DNA from: Eubacteriaceae bacterium ES3
GTDB lineage: Bacteria; Bacillota; Clostridia; Eubacteriales; Eubacteriaceae
Direction of reading: 5' to 3'
NCBI GenBank assembly: GCA_030586155.1
Contig: CP130741.1
Coordinates: forward strand, 2,660,680-2,724,679
DNA: 64,000 nucleotides
Below the pieces are notes generated by a model that was given only the letters and a program-made list of their open reading frames with translations, was not told where the DNA came from and did no database searches. The position numbers and the translations under genes were made by a program. Within the stretch, counting starts at the first letter, position 1, and every line of letters starts with the position of its first letter. Of this stretch, positions 49,026 through 56,913 are shown piece by piece.

Positions 49026-49823
49026 ATGATTATTATTGGCGAAAAAATTAACGGTGCGATCCCGTCTACTGCCAAAGCTATTGCTGCTAAAGATGCAGAA
49101 TTCATTAAGAACCTGGCCATTAAACAGGCCGAAGCAGGCGCAGACTATATCGACGTCTGTGCATCAGTGGATGATGACATTGAGATGGAAACCATGAAAT
49201 GGTTAATTGATATCGTACAGGAAGCGGTAGATACCCCTATTGCTGTGGACAGCCCTAATGTTTTCACTTGTATTGAATCCATGAAACTTTGCAAAAAACC
49301 GGGATTATTCAATTCAGTTTCCATGGAAGGGGACAAAATTGACGCGGCTTTTAAAGCGCTGGCTGATACCGAATGGGAATGTGTTGCTCTGTTAAACAGC
49401 GATAAAGGAATTCCTAAAACAGCTAAAGACCGTTTGGATGTATTCCACGACATTATGGCTAAATGTAAAGAATATGGCATTGATCCATCCCGTATGCACA
49501 TCGATCCATTGATTGAAATGCTGTGTACCTCTGAAGATGGCATTAATATGGTTACTGAAGTTATCCGTGAAATTAAAAAAGCCTACCCGACTATTCATGT
49601 CACCGGTGCGGTTTCAAATATTTCCTTCAACCTGCCAGCTCGTCGAATTGCCAACCAGGCTTTTGCCGTGCTAGCAATGAACGCTGGCATGGACTCCTTC
49701 ATCCTGGATCCACTAAACAAGGACATGATGGGAATGCTTTTTGCCACTGAAGCCATGATGGGTGAAGATGAGTACTGTATGGAATATATTGGCGCTTTCC
49801 GCGAAGGTATTTTTGTAAAATAA
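49026..49823 (+). CDS. Methyltetrahydrofolate:corrinoid methyltransferase (pterin-binding)
   Basis: A 265-residue TIM-barrel protein of the dihydropteroate-synthase/AcsE-like type. 'IIGEKINGAIPSTAKAI' at the N-terminus, 'QAEAGADYIDVCAS', 'TPIAVDSPN' and 'HVTGAVSNISFNLPARR' are the pterin-binding signatures of MtrH/MtvA/AcsE-type enzymes. It would move a methyl group between the corrinoid protein and tetrahydrofolate, linking methyl substrates to the Wood-Ljungdahl pathway. GGAGG precedes the ATG. It is the first of three genes whose products form a complete methyl-transfer chain. Confidence 0.88.
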   Translation: MIIIGEKINGAIPSTAKAIAAKDAEFIKNLAIKQAEAGADYIDVCASVDDDIEMETMKWLIDIVQEAVDTPIAVDSPNVFTCIESMKLCKKPGLFNSVSMEGDKIDAAFKALADTEWECVALLNSDKGIPKTAKDRLDVFHDIMAKCKEYGIDPSRMHIDPLIEMLCTSEDGINMVTEVIREIKKAYPTIHVTGAVSNISFNLPARRIANQAFAVLAMNAGMDSFILDPLNKDMMGMLFATEAMMGEDEYCMEYIGAFREGIFVK

Positions 49824-50028
49824 TAACTTTCACCGTCCCGACCAATGACCAGGGTTCAGACCCTTGAATCTCGCAGGCTGCTGCGGCCTTGTACACTTGC
49901 GATTTTAACAGCAATTCAGAATTGAAAGCAGCATCAGCTTAAATTATATGTTCTAATAGAAGTTTGTTAAGAAAAGTCTTTGCACACACAAAGATAAAAA
50001 ATAAAATTAAATTCTAAGGAGAAAGAAT

Positions 50029-50658
50029 ATGTCAACAATTGCAGAAGTAAAAACACTGGTAGAAACTGGAAAATCTAAAAAAGTAGGAGCTGCTGTACAG
50101 GCTGCTTTGGACGCAGGCGTAGCTGCCCAGGAAATCCTGGATGGCATGATTGAATCCATGGGCGTTGTCGGAGAAAAATTCTCAGCTGGTGAAATTTTCG
50201 TTCCAGAAATGCTGATTGCTGCTAAAGCAATGTCAAAAGGCGTAGATATTTTAAAACCGGTTATGGCTGGTGAAAATTCTACTTCTTTAGGAACCTGTAT
50301 TATGGGAACAGTTGCCGGAGACCTGCATGATATCGGTAAAAACCTGGTTGTTATGATGCTTGAAAGCTCAGGATTTGATATGGTAGATTTGGGTGTTGAT
50401 GTTCCAGCTGAAAAATTCGTTGAAGCGGTTAAAGAAAACGATAATGTAGTTTTAGTTGCCTGCTCAGGTCTGTTGACTACTACAATGCCAGCTTTAAAAG
50501 AAGCAGTTCAGACTGTAAAAGCTGCTTATCCTGATATGAAAGTAATCGTTGGTGGCGCTCCTGTAACACCAGAATATGCTGCAGAAATTGGCGCAGATGG
50601 ATACGCTCCAGATGCTGGTAGCTCTGCTGCTAAAGCTAAAGAACTGATTGGTGCATAA
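50029..50658 (+). CDS. Corrinoid (cobalamin-binding) methyl carrier protein
   Basis: A 209-residue protein with an N-terminal helical cap domain (about 1-85, 'AAQEILDGMIESMGVVGEKFSAGEIFVPEMLIAAKAM') and a Rossmann-type B12 domain (about 90-209). 'GDLHDIGKNLV' contains the Asp-x-His-x2-Gly lower-ligand motif. 'VACSGLLTTTMPALKE' and 'VIVGGAPVTPEYA' complete the base-off/His-on cobalamin site, as in MtaC/MtbC/MttC. It shuttles the methyl group between the two methyltransferases in this operon. Confidence 0.93.
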   Translation: MSTIAEVKTLVETGKSKKVGAAVQAALDAGVAAQEILDGMIESMGVVGEKFSAGEIFVPEMLIAAKAMSKGVDILKPVMAGENSTSLGTCIMGTVAGDLHDIGKNLVVMMLESSGFDMVDLGVDVPAEKFVEAVKENDNVVLVACSGLLTTTMPALKEAVQTVKAAYPDMKVIVGGAPVTPEYAAEIGADGYAPDAGSSAAKAKELIGA

Positions 50659-50679
50659 AAAAACAGCTACACTTTAAGG

Positions 50680-50728
50680 AAAGATCGTCGGCATATCTGA
50701 TGTTTTTTAAAGGTATGCCATCTTTTAT
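50680..50728 (+). terminator. Possible attenuator between corrinoid protein and methyltransferase genes
   Basis: Outer AAAGAT/ATCTTT and inner GGCATA/TATGCC (50690-50695 with 50714-50719) form a hairpin followed by TTATTA. It sits between cotranscribed genes and could give excess corrinoid protein. Confidence 0.5.
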
Positions 50729-50751
50729 TACTAAAACATAAGGAGAACAAA

Positions 50752-51735
50752 ATGTTAACAAAAAGAGAAAATATGATGGAAACGCTTAAAGGTGGGAATC
50801 CTGATCGTTTCGTTAAACAATATGAAGCATTTGAGATTATTATGGCAGCACCAATGGCAGGTCCTATGCCAATGCCTGGTGAGACTGTTAAAAATGCCTG
50901 GGGCATCACTTTTAGCTGGCCCGAAGGCCAATTAGGTTCCTTCCCCGTACACGATGATGAGCATCGCGTGTTAAAAGATATCACAAAATGGAAAGAAGTT
51001 GTTATCGCGCCTCCAATTGAAACTTCAGATGAAGCTTGGGCAGCTGCTGTAGCTCATGCAGAATCAATTGATCGAAAAGACAAATTTGTTACTGCTTTTA
51101 TAGCACCAGGTTTATTTGAAATGACTCATCATCTGATGGGTGTTGAAGATGCTTTAATGTCTTTTTATGAAGAACCAGAAGCAATGGAAGAATTAATTGA
51201 ATACTTAACAGATTATGAACTCCGCTATGCTGAAGAATACCTGAAACATATAAAGGTGGACGCAATTCTTCATCACGATGATTGGGGTAGCCAGATATCT
51301 ACTTTTATGTCACCAGCCATGTTTGAAGACTTCCTACTGCCGTCGTATAAAAAGATTTACAAATTCTGGAAAGATAACGGTGTCGAAGTCATTATGCATC
51401 ATAGTGATTCTTATGCTGCTACCCTTATTCCTTATATGATCGAAATGGGTATTGATGTATGGCAGGGCGTTATGAACACAAATGACATTCCTGCTGTTAT
51501 TGAAAAACACGGAAAAGACATCACATTCATGGGCGGGCTGCACAGTGGTCTGGTAGATTTCCCAACATGGACACCTGAATTGATTGCAAAACAAGTTGAA
51601 GAATCATGTAAAGCAAACGGATATAAATATTTCATTCCTTGCCAGACATCAGGACTGCCAATCGAATCATTCCCTGGCGTTAACGCTGCAATTGATGAGG
51701 CAATCGACAAAATGAGCCAGGAGCTCATTAAATAG
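50752..51735 (+). CDS. UroD/MtaA-family methyltransferase (substrate or MTI component)
   Basis: A 327-residue protein of the uroporphyrinogen-decarboxylase-like methyltransferase family. Visible segments are 'MLTKRENMMETLKGGNPDR', 'DEAWAAAVAHAESI', 'ILHHDDWGSQISTFMSPAMFEDFLLPSYKKI', 'MHHSDSYAATLIPYMIEMGIDVWQGVMNTN' and 'YFIPCQTSGLPIESFPGV'. In MtaA/MtbA the zinc site is His-x-Cys plus a later Cys; here the first motif reads His-His-Ser-Asp, with only the later Cys present. This suggests a different metal site or substrate, as in the acetogen O-demethylase type. The methyl donor (methoxylated aromatic, betaine or other) cannot be read from the sequence. Confidence 0.85.
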   Translation: MLTKRENMMETLKGGNPDRFVKQYEAFEIIMAAPMAGPMPMPGETVKNAWGITFSWPEGQLGSFPVHDDEHRVLKDITKWKEVVIAPPIETSDEAWAAAVAHAESIDRKDKFVTAFIAPGLFEMTHHLMGVEDALMSFYEEPEAMEELIEYLTDYELRYAEEYLKHIKVDAILHHDDWGSQISTFMSPAMFEDFLLPSYKKIYKFWKDNGVEVIMHHSDSYAATLIPYMIEMGIDVWQGVMNTNDIPAVIEKHGKDITFMGGLHSGLVDFPTWTPELIAKQVEESCKANGYKYFIPCQTSGLPIESFPGVNAAIDEAIDKMSQELIK

Positions 51736-51784
51736 TAACCTGTTCAGCTTCCGTAAAATGGAACTGTAAGGATAACCCCCTTTT

Positions 51785-51823
51785 AAATCAGTATAATTCT
51801 TTTGAATTATACTGATTTTTTTT
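51785..51823 (+). terminator. Terminator of the corrinoid methyltransferase operon
   Basis: A 15-bp stem AAATCAGTATAATTC/GAATTATACTGATTT with a TTTT loop and a T-run. Confidence 0.88.
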
Positions 51824-52056
51824 ATATGAGGGTATTGCTATTATCTTTATATAAGCTATCAAACCTTACCTTGCACTTTTATTGTATCATTAAATTAAAT
51901 TTAATTAAAGACTGTTGTATAGCCCTGTTTTATGCTAAAGTAATCATTATACTTTTGATTAACTGCAGTGCAAACCAAAGTAAGTTTCTAAAACAATTCT
52001 CATGCTTATGGACAGGCATTTTAAACAAAAGTTACAACACTGAAAGTGAATATAAT

Positions 52057-54213
52057 ATGAAAAACAATCAAAGTCAATTAAGCTTAGAAGTCGAACAATT
52101 TAATACAACTACAAACCTGGCTAAAGAACAGCTTTTACAAGCACGAAAACAGAATGAAGAAAATATGGCTGCTATTAAAGAGGCGCAACAGGAAGTCCGA
52201 GAAAACACCGCCCATAATATTGGGAATCTGTGGAACTCTGACAGTTATGAGGCCCTGATTGAACTCAGCCAGACGATCAATCCCATCAACCAAAAGCTTG
52301 CCGATTTTGAAGCCGGCGAAAAGAATATCAAACGACTGGAAAAAATTATTCAAAATCCATATTTTGCCAGAATCGACTTTCGCTTCAGCGATCAGGATAC
52401 AGCTAATTCTTTTTACATCGGCCAATCCTCCTTAAAAGATGAAGACACCTATAAAATGTATATCTTTGACTGGAGATCTCCCATCGCCAGTGTCTTCTAC
52501 CGTTTCTCAACCGGTCCAGCTCATTACGAAGCACCTATTGGCACAATCGAAGGCGTGCTTTCCCTAAAACGCCAATACGAAATAAAAGACGGAGAATTTG
52601 AGTATTACTTCGATTCAGATGTACAGGTTCTTGATGAATTCCTGAGAAACCTCTTGGCACAAAATACCGCGGCTAAAATGAAAACCATCATTCGCTCCAT
52701 ACAAAAAGAACAGGATGTGGCTATTCGTGATTTAAACAGCCAGGTCTTGATTATTCAAGGGGTAGCCGGCAGCGGCAAAACTTCTATTGCTCTGCACCGG
52801 GCAGCCTATTTGATGTATCAGGGCCTTACCCACAAACTTCATGCCCGAAATATTTTAATTATTTCTCCAAACAAGGTTTTCGAGCACTATATTTCCAGTG
52901 TTATTCCCGATTTGGATGAGGAAAATGTGGTCACCTCCGTTTTTGATGAAATTCTTTCGCTTATTTTGGATGAAAAAACCATCGAGCCCAAATTCGCATA
53001 TCTGGAAAACCTTCTGGCCGATCATCAGCATCGGGATTTAATGCGAACAAGCCTAAGTTTTAAAAGCTCACATATTTTTATGGAAATTCTCGATCGACTG
53101 ATTCTTCAAATCCCCGAAAAATGGATGAAAATCAGAGAAATTCGTTTTAAAAAAGATTGCATCGTCTCCAAGCAGGAGGTACAGCGTCGTTTATTTGAAA
53201 ATACTGATACTCCATTAAAAACCAGACTTAAGTATCTTGAAGAATTTATTGATGAGAGCATCTTTGATAGACGTAATTTTCACCCCAATGAACAGCTGAT
53301 GAAAACCCTGATGTCTTTTGCGGAGTTTAATATATTAAGTATTTATCAAAACCTTTTTAAAGATAAGAAAAACTTCTATGCTTTATCGGAAGGACTGAAT
53401 TTACCAGAGAATATAAATGCCATTATAGCTAGAACCCGTGACCATTTTTATGATCGTGTCATCACTTATGATGATGCCGCCCCCCTTGCCTATCTTTATC
53501 TTAAAATTAATGGCAGCAATGACTATCAGGCAATCCGTCAGGTTATCATCGATGAAGCCCAGGACTATTATCCTCTTCACTTTGAAATCATGAATCTGCT
53601 TTTTAAAAAATCAAAACTGACCATTCTGGGGGATATCAGTCAAACCATCGAAAAAGACGAAGGACTGGACTTTTATCATCAAATCGAGAAAATCTTTAAC
53701 CGAAATAACACCACCCTGGCTACAATGAATAAAAGCTATCGGTGTACCACTGAGATTTTAAATTTCAGTTCAAAATTTTTAAACCAGCAAATTCAAATCG
53801 AAAGCTTTAATCGAAGTGGTGACCAGCCTCAAGTTACTCTCGCACCCAATCGTGAAACGCTTGAAAAATTACTTCTTGCAGAAATTAAACGCTGTCTGGA
53901 AAAGGACTATCATTCCATCGGACTCATTTGTAAGACTCAGAAAAATGCCCTGACTCTCTATGAAATATTAAACAGAGACCTCGATCTGCAGCTGATTAGA
54001 GACGAGATCGAAACCGAACTCAAGGGAATCTTTATCATGCCAATCTATTTATCAAAAGGTTTGGAATTTGATGCGGTTATCCTTTGTGATGCCAGCGTTC
54101 AAAACTATAACGACCCGGAAGATAAGAGCCTTTTATATATTGCCTGTACAAGAGCTCTACATCAGCTTCATATTTTTTCCGAAGGGTCTTTAAGTAACTA
54201 TTTTGAAAATTAA
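52057..54213 (+). CDS. HelD-like UvrD-family helicase (RNA polymerase recycling factor)
   Basis: A 718-residue superfamily 1 ATPase. The N-terminal 1-80 is a long coiled coil ('QLLQARKQNEENMAAIKEAQQEV') typical of HelD rather than UvrD/Rep. Walker A is 'IQGVAGSGKTSIALHRAAYLMY' (about 230-250), with 'ILIISPNKVF', Walker B 'VIIDEAQDYYPLHF' (about 500-515), 'ILGDISQTI', 'LNKSYRCTTEIL'-type motif IV and 'YLSKGLEFDAVILCD' motif V. HelD releases stalled RNA polymerase in Firmicutes. The ATG at 52057 is chosen because a longer frame reads through the preceding terminator. Confidence 0.85.
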   Translation: MKNNQSQLSLEVEQFNTTTNLAKEQLLQARKQNEENMAAIKEAQQEVRENTAHNIGNLWNSDSYEALIELSQTINPINQKLADFEAGEKNIKRLEKIIQNPYFARIDFRFSDQDTANSFYIGQSSLKDEDTYKMYIFDWRSPIASVFYRFSTGPAHYEAPIGTIEGVLSLKRQYEIKDGEFEYYFDSDVQVLDEFLRNLLAQNTAAKMKTIIRSIQKEQDVAIRDLNSQVLIIQGVAGSGKTSIALHRAAYLMYQGLTHKLHARNILIISPNKVFEHYISSVIPDLDEENVVTSVFDEILSLILDEKTIEPKFAYLENLLADHQHRDLMRTSLSFKSSHIFMEILDRLILQIPEKWMKIREIRFKKDCIVSKQEVQRRLFENTDTPLKTRLKYLEEFIDESIFDRRNFHPNEQLMKTLMSFAEFNILSIYQNLFKDKKNFYALSEGLNLPENINAIIARTRDHFYDRVITYDDAAPLAYLYLKINGSNDYQAIRQVIIDEAQDYYPLHFEIMNLLFKKSKLTILGDISQTIEKDEGLDFYHQIEKIFNRNNTTLATMNKSYRCTTEILNFSSKFLNQQIQIESFNRSGDQPQVTLAPNRETLEKLLLAEIKRCLEKDYHSIGLICKTQKNALTLYEILNRDLDLQLIRDEIETELKGIFIMPIYLSKGLEFDAVILCDASVQNYNDPEDKSLLYIACTRALHQLHIFSEGSLSNYFEN

Positions 54214-54242
54214 TTCCTATTCCGAAGTAATAAGCACCTACT

Positions 54243-54270
54243 AAAAAAGCGGTAATTCTACCGCTTTTTT
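54243..54270. terminator. Bidirectional terminator
   Basis: AAAAAAGCGGTA/TACCGCTTTTTT perfect stem with an ATTC loop, shared by the convergent HelD-like and GGDEF/HD-GYP genes. Confidence 0.92.
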
Positions 54271-54298
54271 AAAATTGAATCATACTTCAAATTAAAAC

Positions 54299-56695
54299 TT
54301 AATCATTGATTTCGGGCAAAACTTTACTGATAAATATTTCCGCAACGCCTGGATCAAACTGGCTTCCTGAGCCATTTTCAATTTCCAGAACCGCTTCTGC
54401 CCGCGATAAGCCAGTCCGGTAGGATCGATCACACGTCATGGCATCATAAGCATCGGCTACCCCGATAATTCTGGCCTCCAGTGAAATCTCACTACCCTTT
54501 ATTCCGCGAGGATAACCACTGCCATCCCATTTTTCGTGGTGTTCCAGAACAAAATTGGCTATTCTTTCAAATTCTTCTGTCGAACTCAGAATTCGACAAC
54601 CAATCTCCGGATGCTTTTTAATCGCATCATATTCCAAATTATTAAGGCTTCCCTTTTTATTGAGAATCCATTCCTCGATCCCCATTTTACCGATATCATG
54701 CATCAGGCCCGCAACACCAAGCTGTGAAACCCGATCCTGATTCAAACCCATGGCAATTCCAATTAGGATAGACAGTTCACTGACCCGCTCAGAATGGCGC
54801 ATCTCTCGATTGCTTTTTTCAAACAGCATGTTCATCACCAGATGAATTGTTTTATTCTTTACACTGCTACTTTCATAAAGTTTTTGCTGATACATATCAT
54901 TTTCAGCCAGTCTGTAAACCGATAGAATTTCTTCATCAGCTGAATTCTTTGTTCCGCTGCCAAAAGAAATGGATACCTGGCAATTTTCAACATTTTTTGA
55001 ACTGCTCAAGGTTCTTAACTCTTCAATGATTTCTTCTGCTTCAAAAACATCGGTATGTGGCAGTACCAGCATAAATTCATCCCCACCAAGCCGGGCAATA
55101 AAACCTTCTTCGGAACATACAGTATTAAGAATTTCTGCCGCCATTTCAAGCAACCTATCACCCATCCGATGACCAAGCGAATCATTAATCAGCTTCAGCC
55201 CATTAACATCAGCCATAATGAGCGAAATAGGAAGTGATTCCGGGATATCCAGACGCTTTATTTCCTCTTCAAAGTAATGCCGATTATATAGCCCTGTTAA
55301 ATAATCGTGATATGAAATATAACGTATTGCCTGTTCATCGCTCTTTCGCTCACTGATATCTGTCGCCACCACTGCACATTCATTTTTTCGCGGTGAGTAA
55401 AAGAACAAATCAAAATATTTTTGGAGTTTTTCCGAGTAGTATTCTGCTTTTACCTGCTCGCCCAATAATGCAACATTATATATGATTTCTCGAAGTGATG
55501 GATAATCCATCTCAATATTTTTAAGAATTGATCGGCCAACCAGTTCCTTTTTCTGGTATCCAGTCACCAGTTCAAAACGGGGATTAATATCAAGGCAGAT
55601 CAAATCATAACCCAGAGCAGTTTTAAACGGCCTGGTTTCCATCACTAATAATCCCTGAGTCATTTGGGTAACCAGCAATCGATGCATTTCTTCACTTTCT
55701 TTGAGCGCCATTTCTGCTTGTAACTGCTTTGTATGATCTTCCAAAATAAAATAAGCAAATTCTCTCTTATCACTAAAAGCAGAACGTCTGATTGACAGAT
55801 GACGCTTTTCACGGCCGATAATCAGATCTAGATTTCCTTGGCTGCTTTGCAGCATCCTAATCAACTTTTCCTGATTAGGATATTTTTTCATCAGCACTTC
55901 GGCGCGCTGATTATGAGCTACAATTTCTGAACCGTCTTCGATCAATAATGCCATTTCTTCAATACTTGCAACTGTTTTTTTCCAACGGCTCACCGAAAGG
56001 TCTAACAGATCATTTCTTACCTCATTAAGCCCTATCAATCCAGAAATGATTATAATAATCACTGCCGCAGGATCAAAATAGGTGTCAAGACCCATTAGAA
56101 TGATAAATACGCCCACCCAACTCAATTGTATCACCCAAAAGAGAAAACGATAGTTTTTAGCTTCTCTGATCGATTTGGCTGAGCGCAACTTCTTAAATAG
56201 TACAACTATCGAAAAAATAATAAAGACCAGGAAATATAAAAAAATCAGATAGAAACCAATATACTTCTGTGTTGAAGCAATGGAAAAACCATCAATCGCC
56301 ACCATCTCAAGGCGTTTATAGACAAAATGATGGTAGGGATTTGTCAGATAGATAAGCCAAACGATTAGCGACACCCCTGGACAAATAAAATCCATGCCTT
56401 TAGATTTTTTCAACTCGGTAAAAGCAGATACAAATAGAATACCGTAAGCTGGAACAAAAATCGCACCCAGATAGGCCAAACTTCGAAAAGCCAAAAACCA
56501 GTTTTCATCATTGGCATTTAAAGCAAAAAAATACCCCATTGCATAGCAGGCCGCTGAAAACATCAAACCGGAAAAATAACGATACCGTTCTTCAGGATGT
56601 TCTTTATAAAGTTTGATCCCAGTCACTACATAGATAATTGCAATTGTCGGGAGCATAAAAACACAAAATTTAAGCAGTACATTTAAAAAATCCAT
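54299..56695 (-). CDS. Membrane GGDEF plus HD-GYP cyclic-di-GMP protein
   Basis: A 798-residue signalling protein. Residues 1-230 form seven or eight membrane helices (a 7TM sensor type), then a PAS-like part (about 235-450), a GGDEF domain (about 455-610, 'YLTGLYNRHYFEE', 'ADVNGLKLINDSLGHRMGD', intact 'RLGGDEFM') and an HD-GYP domain (about 620-798, 'HSERVSELSI', 'LMHDIGKMGIEEWIL', 'KHPEIGCRIL', 'HHEKWDGSGYPRGIKG'). Both active-site motifs are complete, so it could make and hydrolyse c-di-GMP. ATG 56695 is preceded by AAGGAAG. Confidence 0.92.
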   Translation of the reverse strand: MDFLNVLLKFCVFMLPTIAIIYVVTGIKLYKEHPEERYRYFSGLMFSAACYAMGYFFALNANDENWFLAFRSLAYLGAIFVPAYGILFVSAFTELKKSKGMDFICPGVSLIVWLIYLTNPYHHFVYKRLEMVAIDGFSIASTQKYIGFYLIFLYFLVFIIFSIVVLFKKLRSAKSIREAKNYRFLFWVIQLSWVGVFIILMGLDTYFDPAAVIIIIISGLIGLNEVRNDLLDLSVSRWKKTVASIEEMALLIEDGSEIVAHNQRAEVLMKKYPNQEKLIRMLQSSQGNLDLIIGREKRHLSIRRSAFSDKREFAYFILEDHTKQLQAEMALKESEEMHRLLVTQMTQGLLVMETRPFKTALGYDLICLDINPRFELVTGYQKKELVGRSILKNIEMDYPSLREIIYNVALLGEQVKAEYYSEKLQKYFDLFFYSPRKNECAVVATDISERKSDEQAIRYISYHDYLTGLYNRHYFEEEIKRLDIPESLPISLIMADVNGLKLINDSLGHRMGDRLLEMAAEILNTVCSEEGFIARLGGDEFMLVLPHTDVFEAEEIIEELRTLSSSKNVENCQVSISFGSGTKNSADEEILSVYRLAENDMYQQKLYESSSVKNKTIHLVMNMLFEKSNREMRHSERVSELSILIGIAMGLNQDRVSQLGVAGLMHDIGKMGIEEWILNKKGSLNNLEYDAIKKHPEIGCRILSSTEEFERIANFVLEHHEKWDGSGYPRGIKGSEISLEARIIGVADAYDAMTCDRSYRTGLSRAEAVLEIENGSGSQFDPGVAEIFISKVLPEIND

Positions 56696-56913
56696 TTTCT
56701 TCCTTTTTTGAAAAAATAGTATGAAATTTATTATAGCACATCCAATCACAATCAACCAGTCAATCTGTTCTTAATTAATATCTATTATATGAAAATGAAT
56801 ACTTTCCATTTCTTTACAAACTCCTAACCTTCACTTAACACAAGCACCTTTGAGCTTGGCTGTTTTTAGGGTATAATTTGTTTCGTATATTTATGAATAA
56901 AAGAGGACTAACA

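Noticed and set aside
51802-52056. N-terminal extension of the HelD-like protein
   Set aside because: It would begin inside the preceding terminator and adds a hydrophobic stretch not found in HelD; ATG 52057 gives the normal family length.
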